Shown piece after piece: positions 1-13,154 of a stretch of DNA of 64,000 nt. A model generated the notes under the pieces. That model was not told the origin of the DNA. It did not search any database and worked only from the letters and a program-made list of their open reading frames with translations. The DNA is from Certhia americana (lineage: Eukaryota; Chordata; Aves; Passeriformes; Certhiidae). The stretch is taken from assembly GCA_018697195.1 (NCBI GenBank), contig CM031858.1:114266380-114330379 (forward strand), read 5' to 3'. A program made the position numbers and the translations under genes. Position 1 is the stretch's first letter, and each line of letters opens with the position of its first letter.

Positions 1-3000
1 ACAGCTGCACGGCCCAAGGTCCAACCAGCAGCAAGGCTCAGCACATTCCCTGTCAGCAACCAAAGTGAGCACAGGTATGTATCACACGTCAAGGCAAGCT
101 GCACAGATCACCCAGGCACACAGAGCAGTGCACAAACCATTCACCTGGCTGAGCAGGATGGATGTCCAATAGTGGGACTGTACATGTGTATAGATGTGTA
201 CAAGGTAGATCCAACAGCTGGGCTCATGTCAGAGTCCAGAACACCCCTCTGACTGTCCTGAGTGATTCCAGACCTGGACAAGGGGCTGGGAAACCTTGGC
301 AAGGATTCAAAAACTCCTGTGCTTTTGATTTTAGCCCCTGGGAGAAATTACCACCTCTGTGTGAAGAATTACAAACCACGAGAGTTGAAGTAGGGTGTTA
401 GTTAGGTATTCACAGGGTGAAAAGTAGATTTAGGTAGTTTCTAGACTGATAAGCAAAAAACACAAAATGGAGTCTCCACGTGGCTTTGGGGCTTTTTCTT
501 TCTTCTTCACCTTCACCATTTTCTGCTTGGCGTTGGCATCTTTGGTTGGCTCAGAGTAGTGCCTGACCTTCTAACACGGGAGACAGGTATTGGGGATCTT
601 TTGTAAACATAGTGCACATAATTTTTAGTATAAAGATGTTCGTCACCTTCAGAGCTGGGTCATTCCCCATGAGCTGACCTGTTGAACAGATCTCTGTGGG
701 TCAGAGAAGAAATTGTACTGATAAGAGAAGAATAAACAGCCTTGGAAAAGCAGAGGAGATGGCTCTCGGACTTTCCTTTCGTCTCGGTGTTGGACAGAAA
801 AACTTTTACACTCTAGGGAAGAACAACACCACAGAAAAACCCAAGAGGCTCACTCTCTGTCTTATCTGCAGTTGCCTCTGGATCCCAGTGTCTCCAGCTG
901 CTGGCAACTGGACATACAAGCCCCTGAGGCTGCAGCCCTGCTCCAGCTTCTGGTACAGGCCATTTTCCCCATGCCCACCCCAGCAGGTCTCACCCCTAAA
1001 GATACCCACACCTCAGGGTATCTCTGGCAGCTGAGCAGGACTCCCATGGTCCCTCCAACACTCAGCTGCTCACGTGATCTTGTACTCAGAGACATGACCC
1101 TCTGACCCTTGGTCCCACTCCACTCACTGACAGTTTAATTCCCTTCAGTCTCTCCAGTTGCTGCCATGCAGGACTCCAAGTCCAATTGCTGGTACTTAAA
1201 CTCCCTACCCACACATGAACACACACACAGAGAACAGATGTTATCTATTTTCTAGCACTGCTTCCTCCCCAGGTCACCTAGATCCATTTATTTCCCTGCC
1301 TTTAGTTCCTCCTAAAATGTCTTGTAAGTCCTCTGCAATCAAAAAATGTTCTTCTCCTCTGCCCTATATTGCATATAACACCCTTAGGCATCAAACCTCT
1401 AAAGTATGATAGATAGTCCAAATTGTCTCATCATGGTGGGTTTTACACCCAGACTGAGACTCCTGGGACAGCCCTGCAGGGGCTGGAAGAGTGTTCCCTT
1501 TCTCTAGGTCTCTATGAGTTCTCATCTGCCCTTGTGCACCTGTAATTGTGTAGATGGGCTGCTGGATCTGTGATGGGCCTGGGAGAAGCCAGAGCAGAGT
1601 GTTACCTGGACTGGCCCCTGCCTGTATTCCTTTGTACATGTGCAGACCTTTATCACATATCCTACTGTGGGTTGTCTTCAGATATGGCTGAACTTTTGTT
1701 CTAAAGGGTTACATGATACAAGAGATATCAAATTTTCTTACTGCTGTGTTTATGTGAACATAAATGTCAAAGAGGATATAAATGGGTTAACGTGTCCTGT
1801 TCTTGTTCACATATTCAAAGGAATAACTGCACTGAAATGAGATAAAAGACAAATACTGAGACTGAGGCAGGAAAATTTCCAGCTCTGAAGATTTAGGATT
1901 CTTTTCCACTTGGAGAAGGCAAATACAGAAAATTTAGAAGGTGGCCACTGACTGAATTAGTGCAAAAGATGACCAAAGCAAATAGTAATAACACAAACAT
2001 TACCTCTACAAAATTTTTATTCCTGTTTTATCACTCAGGAGGCCCTGATATGAACTACATAAGTAAATAGTCAAGCTTCTTTATTGTAAAATTCTTTAGC
2101 AAGTGTGTTTTTTCAAAGCTGATAATTTTCTTGCATGTCATGAAGGTTATATATTTTTAGACTATTGCTCAAATAGTACTAGTCAAAATCAGAGAGCATT
2201 TAGTGGAGATTAGAGTGAGAAATATAATTTTAACTGAAATGTCCTAACCTGATATTGTTTATGTATTTTTGTCCTCTAAATTAATATGTGCACCACTTCT
2301 GAGGAGGATAGTCACTCTTAACCAGTATCAGCCATTAAGAATTCTTTCTCTTTTAGCCTTAATGCTGTAAAACCCTCTATCCTTACCCTTCTGTCATAGC
2401 AAAATGCCAAACACCCTTTGTGAAAGCCAGGTAGTAAACACTAAGTGACAAAACCAGAGATTCAACCTTGCTGTTTGACAGATTGAGCCAAAATGATCAT
2501 TTCATTCACTCAAAAATGACAGAACTGGAGCAATACTGTGCAGTACCATTCTGGCGTCTTGGTATGCCAGTATAAAGGGAGGACTGAATAGAAACAGTGG
2601 GACAATTTTAATATTGTGTGTCATTTAATATCTCTCCAGGTTTTGTGCTCTTTGGCCAGTTTGTCTGTTAACACTGCAGCCTGGTGGGAGTGGATTTGCT
2701 CAGTGAAGCACTCAGTGCTAAAATCCCACTTAGTTAAGTGTCTGATGTCCTCTTTATGGGTGTCAAGAGGGAAGTTACTTCAGGCTTGTTCTAGTCTGCC
2801 CCCACAGACTGACAGTTTGTGTCAAGATTGTTGTCATTGTGCTCCTGGAATGTATTATCTGGTGTAGTTTCATCCAAAAAGGACCTACTTCTCTGCACTG
2901 AAACCACTCCATGCTGCACACCAGAAAGAAGGAAATAGAGCCAGCCAGGGGATTCAGTGGTGTTGTAAGCAAACCAGTGTCATTAGGCACAGACAGCTGT

Positions 3001-6000
3001 GGATCTTCAATTCATTTGCTCTTAGCTAAAATTTTCAAATAATGACTGTACTTTTAGTAGAATTACTTTGAAAAGAGCTGACAATGGGACAGCAGTTTGT
3101 ACTAAGTCAGCAGAAAGAGACCTATGCTTCCGCCATGAAAACTTTCATTTTCATATTCTCAACAATAAATTCTTCTTCAATCCTATTAGAGTTGTTTTCT
3201 TCTCCCAAAACATATCAAAATATTAACTTAGTCTATACAGGGAAACAACTGTAGTTGTTTGTTTATTGTTTTTATTTTCCAAAGGCAAGTGTTGTTAGAC
3301 ATTGAGTTCTGTACATTTCTTCTTCAAAAGGAGTTGATAATCATATATTATGCCTGTAAACTGGGATTAAACTATCTCTTGTCATTGGTGAAGGCTAGGA
3401 ATATATCAATTTTCTGTATTGGAAACCCTGACTCAAATGCCCAGAACAAGAAATCTGGAAAAAAGTGTTCTCTAACTCACATTCTATTCCCCTTAGTATG
3501 CCCTTAGGGTTACCTCTTCTTCATAACCAGGAAGACTTCCTTTCTCTCTTCCTTTTGTCAAAAATAGTTCATTTCTTATGTTATCAGTAGATGCCAGAAT
3601 CTGGAGTCAGGACTTAAAAAACTCCTGAAGCCTCATGATAGTATCTCAAGGGATAGAATTTTTATAGACTGAGAAACTAGAAATTTGGTACTAGAACACT
3701 TGACTGCTCATATGACTCTACAGTATTTTTTATGCATTTAGTTCTGTCATTTGTTAGTACAGTTATTATACTGCTTTAAAATCTGCCTTTTAGAAATTCC
3801 TCAGTTGTTGGAAAAGACTTTAGTTCCCTTTTTCTTCTGTTTCATCCATGCATCCGTGTTGCAGATTTTTCTGTTTGGTTTCTAGAGCTTATCTAAGGTT
3901 ACCCTGTGAGCAATTTGAAGATTTCAATCACTTATTTTCTGAAAGGTCGTTTTGCTTTTTACTGAGTGCTAGCTGAGATTTTTTTCACTGCTATTCTATA
4001 TTAATTAATCCTCTTATAGACTTTATCAAAGTTACTGTGTTTTCCAAGACATTTCCTCTATTACTTTGATGTGCTCCACATTGGACAGATGCCTAGATGT
4101 GAGTCTCACAGGTCCCTCTCAATGCTGAAATACTGTTTCCTGACTTCTGTTGAGTGTCTGGTTTTATGAAATAATTTTCAACTTTTTTTCCTTTTTTTTC
4201 TTTTTTTGCCTATGGGTTTACCTCTCTCTGAGTGTTTTGTCACCCCAGTTTACAACTGTGGTTTCACTAAATCAACATAAAGTAAAATGAAATTACTACT
4301 ATAGAATAGGGGATCAGGCCATACAGTTCAAATTTTCAGAGTTTTGGGATGGCTTTTTCTTCCTGCAGTGAAGGAGGTCTCCATCGCAGATGGGCCTGCA
4401 GCAGGGGCCTTAGAATAGGTTGGTTACTCAAAAGAAATGAAACCACAATCACAGAGGCTGAACACATTATCCAGAATCATTTTACTTTACTCTCTACCCA
4501 ACAAACTGTGTTTTGTGAACAATACACAGACAACTAAAAATGGGAAAATTTCACATATTGTGAGTCTTTCTGTCTCAGCAGTACATTCAATGGGTAGATT
4601 TGTTTTCCAGGTTTTGTTGTATTGTCCCATCAAACAATTGGTGTACCTTGTTTTATCTGTTACAGAGTAGCACTGTTGTTCTTAGTTTTAAGCAATCTTT
4701 AGCTTTAGCTCAGGAGCCATTAGAACTAGCATCTTTTATAGGTGTACTGCAATCTAAAGGAACTGCTTGATAAAATCTGAGAAGTTCTCTCGGGCTGGTC
4801 TGTGTCTAGGTTTCCATTTGTACAGGAAAGGCTTAACATCCACAATCTATTTAGCGAATGTTTATTAGTGAATGTGCAGGCATTTCACCATGTTCACCAT
4901 GTTCTAATTAGGCACATTTGTTTTAGACAATATTTTCCTTGCTCTATTTTTTGTGTGACTCTTATGAAATGCATTGTAACACATACTCAAGTTAAGGGGT
5001 ATAAACCTTCCTTTTATATTATCCTAACATAACAGCCTGTATTGTAGAAAAAATTTAGAGCACAAACTGGTCTTTTTTGTTAAGAAGGTTCCTGTATAAA
5101 TAATGCAGATTGTGTAGCTTAAATAAATGTCAGACCTAACATTTTACAGATGGTGAGGGATGTATAGACACAAGAAACTATGGAAAATATTTTCCACTTT
5201 TTTCACATTTCAAGATGTGCATGCTGTCTACTTCAGACTGATTTATTTAGGCTGGTAGGAAAAGAAGGCACTATTTAATGATTAGATCATTATCATCTCT
5301 CTGGTTACCACAGAGATGCACAGTGTTACAAAATGTACTGTAATTCAATATCTTTGTCTTGTGTTATAATTACCTCTTGTTCTTTTCTTGTGTGTTCTTC
5401 CATGAAAGGAATTGTTGGCATTCATACAAATGTTTTTGTAAACATTTATTGTTAAAGAGTTTCTTAAAAGAAAATACCTTGAATATGCTTTAAAATTGAG
5501 CTTATAGTTACTGAATTTTTTTTTATTTTTGATCATGCAAATTACTTGTAAGTAATACAGATACCAGTCTTTCTATGTAAACAGTCATAATAGAAGCAGT
5601 CTATACCCTTTTCTTTACTCCCACAGATATTTTGCATTTTCAAAACTAAGAATGTAAGTAAGAGTGCAAAAGTGTGGAGGAGACTTCATGTCAATATGTT
5701 CCTTCTTTTACTTCCTGCAGCATCTTGCTTCATGACTAGTACTGCCCTGTTATTAAAATTTCTGGTCACAGATTATTACAATTTTTAGCTCTTTTTTTTA
5801 AAATGTAACCTCTCTCCTTCCACACTCCTAAAGATTTTGTCCCTTCATGATCAGTGTGGCTCTTTGCTTTGCTACACATTTTCTGTCACAGTTTGTTTCC
5901 ACCCCTTATTCTCTGCCCTTTGGCCAGCTATGATTATATTAGCAGTTACGGTATAAAACGTGATTTGGATATATAGCTCAATTATGCTAATTATCAGGTC

Positions 6001-7328
6001 AATTTATCTTTGCTACTGTTATTCATATCTACAATTTGGTGTAGCATGAATTTATTACTAAAAACGTTGAAGCTAATTTTCATAAGGCTCTGCCAAAATT
6101 TTGAAGATGTGTGTGTGTTATTGAGATCAATTATATGTCATGGGCGGTGTGGGTACATTAATGCATGGATGTGAGCGCTGCAAGGAATGCTTGGAATTAC
6201 AGAAAATAATAAAACTAGTCAAGGAACTCCACTCCTATTTAGAGGCCCAGTTGCAATAGTGATAAAGAGTTGGAGACACAGTGTTTTAAGACAATTTTAC
6301 ACAGATTAAACAAAATACCCTAATTTGGTTATTTTTTTCACAGATTAAAAGAAATATCCTAATTTGGTTAAGCATGGAGTGCCTATCCATCAACATTTCT
6401 CCAATCTTTTAATACATGTGGAATTATTTTTCTCCCTCAAGGATTTGCAGTATTATTTTACCACTTGTTTGGCTTCTCCTCTGGGAATCAGGAGCAGCTA
6501 CTTTCCAGTGATGGTGGACAACAGGATGTTTGAGTTTTATAAACTGACTTGTGAACCAGTGAATAAAAAATTTATAGAAATGTCAGTTTCTAGTGGCTAT
6601 TTGGCGGCTTAAGGGTGACAGTATTTTAACTAGTTTTTGTAGAGTATTGTCCAGTTTTAAGAATATTGTTATATTCTGTTTTCATCTTCATTCGTTCTTA
6701 AAAGGAAATAATTGTGTTTTTTAGCACTTCTATTACCTTTCTTCACTCCAAAGAACTGTTAAAATTACACATAAATGAAACAGTAGTCTTCCCTGTGATC
6801 TACTACATCACAGCAGAAACATCCAGCTTTGTTTAGAATAGAAATACTGTATATAAAAATTAAAATGTAAAGAGGATATTTTTTAACGTTTCAGAGAGAA
6901 ATATTAAAATGAAACATAATAGTACATGATCATTGTAAAGAATTTTTTAAAAATAAATTTGTACATCTGGATAGTTTAAAAATAATATTAGTGTGGCATA
7001 GAACACCTCAATACAGTAATTCTAAGTTATAGTTCAGCATTCTTTGAGGATGAATATATTTTTTGTGTGTAAGAAATTAGTCTAGACTATAAGGAGAGGC
7101 ATTAAAAAGTTGTAAATATATTCAGCATAATGTGGTTTTCTTAAGCTTGGTGTTTTCATATTTTTGTGAACAGAATTAAAAGAGTTGAACCTAGAAGTGA
7201 AAAATTCGTGGATAGCTGCTGCAACTTGCAAACTTGAAAATCAGTAGTTTTCTGGCAAAATTTTGATGAAGAAACTATAGAATCTTATGCAAGTTGCAAG
7301 GATAATCTCAAAGTTTTTCATCTTGTAG
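1..7328. other. Upstream region with no recognised exon
   Basis: I see no convincing coding exon here. The frames present are short, overlap on both strands and show no family motif. If the PLAT gene extends to the left, the end of a preceding PLAT domain (a WLD-type exon ending in phase 1) should lie here or beyond the window, but I did not find it. Roughly the first 1.6 kb is GC-richer than the rest and looks like old repeat sequence. Positions 870-950 weakly resemble 10405-10495. Confidence 0.5.
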
Positions 7329-7483
7329 TGTTGGTATATGAGGTCCATGCATACACAGGTGTTAAACTTGGTGCTGAGACAGATTCCAATGTTTACATCC
7401 ACCTCATTGGGATAAGAGGAGATGCTGGTAAAAGGAAGTTCCACAGATCTAAGAATAATAATGTTAAGTTTTGACATGAACAA
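7329..7483 (+). pseudogene. PLAT exon e1: domain 1, N-terminal half, in-frame stop
   Basis: The segment follows an acceptor (ttcatcttgtag) and precedes a donor (gtaaaa). Two leading bases complete a split codon, and the rest reads as the first half of a PLAT domain. Key stretches are YEVHAYTGVKLGAETDSN, then VYIHLIGIRGDAGKRKF. It is 155 nt long, exactly the length of e7, which encodes the same half in domain 3. A TGA at 7472-7474 interrupts the place where other copies read KFERG, so the exon cannot be translated through as it stands. The TTTTGACATG around the stop could reflect a small compensating insertion and deletion. Canonical PLAT positions (TD-N-VYI, G-RGD-GKRK) make the family call firm. 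Whether the exon is dead is an inference from the stop. Confidence 0.8.
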
Positions 7484-8017
7484 GTAAAATAAAAACAATG
7501 CTGCATCTGATAAATAAGAATAAATTTTATGGCTAGAAGGCTGTTTCATCAAGAAATGTAATTTTTTTTTAATTTACAAGGTTTATTCAAGCATTGATAA
7601 TTTTCCTTATTCAAAGTTGCTTGCATAATTGCATCATATGGATATTTTTATCCACTTGATCAACCATTTACTGTGAGTTTTACATATTAGAATTTGAGAA
7701 TTTTGGTTGTTCGTATTGCACACATATATAAAATGATAACAACAGCATTTTTGTTGTCCTGAACAGATCAGTATGAATTTTAGAATCAAGTTCTAAATCT
7801 TTATTCGTAAGTGTGGTTTTCCAATCTTGGTGAGGCACAAAGGGCTAGAAAATACAATACAGACAAAACCAAGTAATTGAAACTGATCATTGTGCCATGC
7901 CAAAGGTATCAGTGCTGTCTCTGTGGAGTAATTTTCAAGTTTTATTCACCTCAGAAAGTTTTAAAGGATCCTCACACTTTGGCCAGGATAAATACAAAAC
8001 AACTATATTCATTTTGG

Positions 8018-8060
8018 AAAAAAAAAAAAAAGAAAAAGAAAAAAGGAGTGGGAAAAAAAA
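8018..8060 (+). repeat. A-rich simple repeat
   Basis: A run of A interrupted by single G residues, about 75 bp upstream of the e2 acceptor. It produces spurious lysine-rich frames on the + strand and a poly-Phe frame on the other. Confidence 0.85.
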
Positions 8061-8135
8061 GCTTTTCTATACTGTTAGAGTCAAAGCAATAATTATGTTT
8101 AACACCTTTATCATTTTCCTTGTATGGTTCCACAG

Positions 8136-8214
8136 ATGGATACTTTCTGCATAAAGGCTGTCTCACTGGGAAACTTGGAGAAAATTCTGATTAGCCATGA
8201 TGGAGCTGGTCCAG
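8136..8214 (+). CDS. PLAT exon e2: domain 1, beta-strands 4-5
   Basis: The acceptor is ttccacag and the donor gtagga. The exon starts in phase 0 and ends with one base of a Gly codon, 79 nt in all, with no stop. It reads MDTFCIKAVSLGNLEKILIS then HDGAGPG, matching the PLAT consensus TDTFxxEAxxLGxLxKIxIxHDxxG residue for residue. It continues directly from e1 and its last base pairs with the two leading bases of e3. Its first codon is ATG, so if e1 is no longer used this exon could in principle carry a start. Nothing else here shows a promoter or start context, so an internal exon remains the simpler reading. Confidence 0.82.
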
Positions 8215-8939
8215 GTAGGATTTAATTTCCTAGAGACCAGTCTGTTTTCAAGTCCTTTTTAAACCAAATGCACTTGTTTATGTTGCATCTTTCATAGCAA
8301 ATGTGACAGAAGGTCTTGCAGTGATAAAAAGTCCTCCTGCAGCTTGATCACTGTGATGGGATGATGAAAAACTGTGGTAATGGAAAAAAGAGCAGGAGTT
8401 TAATGTCATATACTGTTATTCCACTCTTCGTTTTCACAATTATTTACTAGAAAGCACTATTTATTTGCATGTAGAAAACTCTCAAAAGTATGTCTCACAC
8501 TGGTAAGACAATCTTTCATGAGACAAACAGTGAAAACTATCCAGGAAGGAATTAAAGATATTCAGCAGCTGATTTGCTACCTGACAACATTTGAGTAACT
8601 GTAACACAATGTCCTTGCTACTTTGGGCAATTGTAGAAGATTTGATTATATATTTGATCTTTGAAAGTCAAAGTGGAGCTGTTCCAGTGAGTGACATTGC
8701 ATTCAGCTTGTAGGTTTTTCAGGAAAAAAAGGGCATGAGATGAATTTTGGGTACTGTCCCTTGAAGTGTGCATCCATGGAATGATGTAAATGAATAGAAA
8801 ACTGGCATTTAAAAGCACCAAAGATGCAAATTCTGCAAACATGCTTGCAGATTAATATCTAGGAAGAAGCTAAGCAAAGAGAAGGATTTTTAGGCAGTTC
8901 AGGGCTCCACTGGTAACAGATTAGAAAAGCCCTTTTACC

Positions 8940-10500
8940 CTATTCTATTCTGAAATGGCCCCGGGCAACACCCATCTTGCTGTCTGTACTGCCTTAGGCT
9001 CTGAACAGGCTTGTGACTATTACAGAAATAGCCATAACAACACAGCCTTGGAACGGTGTGTAATCTTGTTTCCTGTCATCTGTAGTTCCATAGAGTTTGC
9101 TGCCTTCAGCAATATGGGTGATTGTACACCTGAGAGTTTTACATTGTAGTAACCCAAGACATAATACAAAAGGCCCTGTGGTGGAGCCCACCTTCCCTCT
9201 ACTCCCCACAGCACCATACTGTGCTCTCTTCCCTCATATCTCCTTTAGTGGGCAGCACAGACTAGCAGAATCAACATTAAAAATCTGTAACACAATTCAG
9301 CTATCAAATCTGTGGGTTTGAAGGTCTGTCTAAACAGGACAATGGATTGAATTCTATCTGTAACAAAATGTATGCCTTGGTAATTCATAAGGTTGTTCAC
9401 AGCACTCAGCACAGACAGATCTCACAGACATCTTTGGACTGTATCCAAAACTAGCCCCACATAAGCCTAGCCTGAGGGGACTGAGGGGTTGAGAGCTGGA
9501 AAAGGATGGTGACTCAGGAAATATCCAACCTTTTGGGGGTTGAGAAGGAGGAAAGAGAGTTCCTTTACAGGAGGGGTACCCCTTTTTCCCATCACATGCC
9601 TGAGTGACAGGGCAGGAAGTTCTTTAGTCTTGATTTTAAGTCTGTCTTGAAAGGATTATAGAACATATGTTTTCTTTGGGGATTCTAGGCTGCAGCGCAC
9701 CGATCTACTCCCACATCCACTGAGAATGAGGAAAGTAGAGGACTTTTGTCCTAAAAAACAAGGTTTGCTCCATGCAGTGCCTGGGGATGCCTTTCCTATG
9801 TGACAGAAACTGCTGCCTTCTAGGGACTTCCAGAGTCAGAAGCAGCCAGGGAAGCAAAGCATAAGGGTAAATAGAATGATTGTTTGCTTCTGACCAAGAC
9901 ATCCCCTCGTGCTCTTTTGCTGCAATGTGCTGATAGGTAATGGTATGAGTCGGGCGAAACCTCGTAAGCAATATAAGTTGTGAGTGGTGCAGGTACAGTG
10001 AGAACAGGATATCTGAGAAGGGACAACCAGACCAGTCACTAGGATGGCAAAAGATCAGCATGGATATGCCCAGTGGTAGCTGCAGTTGGAGAAAAGATGA
10101 ATTCAGTAGCCCAGCAGAAGTGAGACTGTACCACCCCATGCCTCCTGGTCTCATAGTAGCTAGGCTGAATGTGTGTTCCACATCAACATGCTCACAAACA
10201 TGTTTCTAAAACACATATATGTGCACACATGGCTGACCATCATAGACAGGAACTCAGCATGTACACAAACAGAACAAGTGGTCTTTCTCTGTTGCCATCT
10301 GTAGTGGAGCAGAACAGAAGTTCATCAGTGTCAAATATAAAAAATTGTACAGGATGGATGTACAAAGCTTCCAGTAGATGGCCTCAGGCAGCTGGTCTGG
10401 TTGCTGTCTGTGGATCCTTGGATCACCAGTTTTGCCAGTTACTGGCACCAAGGCATACAAAACCCCTCCAAGGCTGCTGCCCCACTCCATTTGCATAGGA
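8940..10500. other. GC-richer non-coding stretch, possible old repeat
   Basis: Base composition is clearly less AT-rich than its surroundings, and several medium frames occur on both strands, the longest 158 codons on the minus strand at 9705-10181. None shows a domain, signal peptide or family motif. The last 100 bases share scattered blocks with 870-950. An old retroelement remnant would explain composition and frames, but I cannot name a family. Confidence 0.3.
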
Positions 10501-10962
10501 GAGCTTGAGTCTTAAAGATTTGTTAATTAATACTTTTATATACACAATAATAAGTTCACTCACAGAGGACCAAAATTTTCAGCTTTCACACAAATCTTGT
10601 TTATTGACATAAACAGATTTGTACCAACATCCTTGTGCCTAATTACAAGGAACCAAAAGTTGTAGGCTGGGATGTGAATGGTGTTGACAGTTCAGAGATG
10701 TATGCATGCATTGCCTCAGAGGGAAAAAACCTACCCCTCTTAAAATTAAAACAGGGTAAAGCAGAGAAGAATTGTATCTTTCATGAGAGATAAAAAATTA
10801 TAAAGCTTTCATTCTGTTAATATATTTTATTTATTTAGATGAGTTCTGTCTTAATATGATCTGTGTTTCTGCTAGAAAAAGATAATCTGGGCTTTTAAAA
10901 AAATTTATTAAAAAAAAGCATAGTCTGATTTCACACGATAAACTTTTATCATTTCAACATAG

Positions 10963-11044
10963 GCAGTGGATGGTGCCTGGATAAGATTGTAATCAAACAT
11001 AAAGAAGGAGAGGAAGCTCAGGAGGTTGTATTTCCTTGTAATAG
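10963..11044 (+). CDS. PLAT exon e3: domain 1, GW-x-LDK to FPCNR
   Basis: The acceptor is caacatag and the donor gtatgt. The exon is 82 nt, starts with two bases completing a Gly codon from e2 and ends with two bases of an Arg codon. It has no stop. It reads GSGWCLDKIVIKHKEG and later VVFPCNR, the conserved PLAT strands 'GPGWYLDRVxV' and 'xFPCNRWLD'. The split of the Arg codon before the Trp fits e4 exactly. In other domains of this gene (e8, e10, e12) this region is not split from its neighbours, so domain 1 has extra introns. Confidence 0.85.
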
Positions 11045-11384
11045 GTATGTCATTCAGAGAGAAAAAGGATTTGTTACCTGCCAGCAATGTAATGAAAAAA
11101 TTTTAGAGCAGATATTTGCACACAACTTAGATGTTTGGGCAATGCCCCAGAGTTTTCAACATACAAGTGATGCAAAATTTTACAGCTGAAGACAAGGAAA
11201 AAGTTCCTATATTGGCATGGAAGGGAGTCATAGCCTAATGCAGAGAAGCACCAAACCAAATAAGAAGAAAGGTGCATTGATCTTTTTTTTTTTTCTTTGA
11301 TCTAAATTATACAGAAGACATGTGAAATTAAATAAGCTGCCATTTCTCAATCTTTTAAGAGTTATGGTTTGTACAAGTCTGAAA

Positions 11385-12255
11385 TGACATAGCTGCCATC
11401 ATGGAAACATGGTGGGATGGCTTGCACAGCTACAGTGCTTCCATGGATGTCTATAGAGCCTTCAGCAGGGAGGCACAAGGAAAAAGGGGAGGTGAGGCAG
11501 TCAGGGAATATTTTGATTTCTAGAGCATGATGATGGCAGTGATAGAGTTGGGTGTTTCTGGGTAAGAATCAGGGGGAAGGCCAACAAGGCCAGTACCATG
11601 GTAGAAGGGTCTAGGTCTGTTACAAATCAGCCAGCCAGGAGGAAGAGGCAGACAAAATGTGATATGAGCAGCTGGAAAAAGTCTCACAATTGCCAACTGT
11701 TCTTGTGAGGGAATACAAATAAAATACAGCAGAGAAGAAGGAGTTTAGGAGGTTCCTGGAGTCCATGGAAGAGAGTCTCCTGACACATTTGGTGGGGTAG
11801 CAGAGTAGGGAACATACCCACTGGATGAAGGAAAAGCCGACCCACCTAATGCCTTCTTCCCCTCAGTCTTCAGCAGAAGTACCAGCTCTCCTCATGGGAA
11901 GCAGAACAGACCCCACAATCCAAGAGGAAATAGTCATTGGCTTGCTGCAGTACTTAGACATATACAAGTCTCTTGGGCTGGATGTGATCCACACAAGGGT
12001 GCTGAGGGAGATGCATTGGGTCACAACACCCCCATGCAGTGCTACAGACTTGGGGATGAGTTGTTGGAAAGCTGTCTGGTAGAAAAGGGTTTGGGAGCCA
12101 GCTGAACATGAGCCAGTGTGTGCCCAGGTGGCAAAGAAGATCAGTGGCAACCTGGCTTGGATGAGCAATAGTGTGGCAGCAGACCAGGGCAGTGATTGCC
12201 CCCTGTACTCAGCACTGGTGAGGCTGCATCTCGAATCCTATGTCCAGTTTTTGTC
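11385..12255 (+). mobile_element. CR1 LINE fragment with internal deletion
   Basis: The first 650 bp resemble the endonuclease-to-reverse-transcriptase part of a CR1 LINE ORF2, including the stretch around 'SLGLDVIHTRVLREM' at 11970-12012. After about 12035 the sequence jumps to the region downstream of the reverse transcriptase, related to 'GDELLESCLVEKGLG' followed by the 'VAKKISGNLAWMSNSVA' stretch. The catalytic core in between is missing. The copy lacks the normal CR1 3' tail and has frameshifts. It sits in the intron between e3 and e4 in the same orientation as the gene. Family identity is from recall of CR1; exact ends are approximate. Confidence 0.75.
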
Positions 12256-13098
12256 AAAAATTGCTTTCTACTTTTAGAAACTGTGGGTGATCTTTTGTTT
12301 CTTAGGATGCAATGAGGAGATAGATCTCAAAAGTTAATCAAGCTATTTATTGCAATAAGAAATACAGAGAAGTTAATCTTCATGAATAAGGGATTTATTC
12401 ATAGAGTTTCTTTACATACAAGAAATGAAATGTGTTATGGATTCTGGGGTTTAAACAACTGCAACATCAACATGGAGTCAATATAATAGAAGCTGATAGT
12501 GAGCACGTACTTATTTATTTTAAAATAAGTGAGATTGAAGGCTGGGAAATATTATATGAACAAGGGGGTTCAACTGAATGAGTATGAATATATGTTTGCA
12601 GTGAAACGATATTGTAGAAAAACTCCTTAAATTCATTAATATAAAAGAAAAGCAAAGAACAGAAGTTCAGTTTGTTGCTGGAGATCTGCAAAAATCTTAG
12701 AAACTTCTAGATCTGCAGTTTTTATATATAATTTTAAGTACAATGACTGTAACTAACCACTGCAGGTTTTATAACTCCCTCATGTGTACAGTTGAGTCTC
12801 TGAACCAATAAATAATTAGTATTTTATATATTGTATTCCATATAGTACTACCGTACTTCATACAGCTACCATGAAAATTCTACTTTCCCTGGAAAAAATT
12901 GAACTAAATTCTTCTTATATGAATAAGGCCAATTATGATGAAGGTATAAAAGAAAATTTGATCTTGGAAGTAGTTTCCAATTCGATAACAGCTACATAAA
13001 AAATACTAGTGGAGACAAAATGTAACAAAAAGGTCAGATGATATTTACTATACTAATATTTTTTATTAATCTTATTACTTCTGTTTCTGCAACAAAAG

Positions 13099-13154
13099 AT
13101 GGTTAGATGAATATCAAGATGGTGGGAAAATGGAGAGGGAGCTAACTGTCAATA
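13099..13154 (+). CDS. PLAT exon e4: domain 1 C-terminal WLD segment
   Basis: A 56-nt exon between the acceptor aacaaaag and the strong donor gtaagt. The first base completes the Arg codon begun by e3, and the exon ends with one base of the next codon, in phase with e5 (A + CA gives Thr). It reads WLDEYQDGGKMERELTVN, the closing 'RWLDxxxDDGxxERELxP' of a PLAT domain. Ending in phase 1 is shared with e10 and e12, so it marks the inter-domain exon boundary of this gene. No stop is present. Confidence 0.85.

Noticed and set aside
6364..6612. 82-codon + strand frame upstream of e1
   Set aside because: Tested as a possible preceding PLAT exon; it has no WLD, GWxL or LGxL strand and no matching splice phases.
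9705..10181. 158-codon minus-strand frame
   Set aside because: No domain, signal peptide or compositional evidence; the stretch is GC-richer and overlapping frames exist on both strands.
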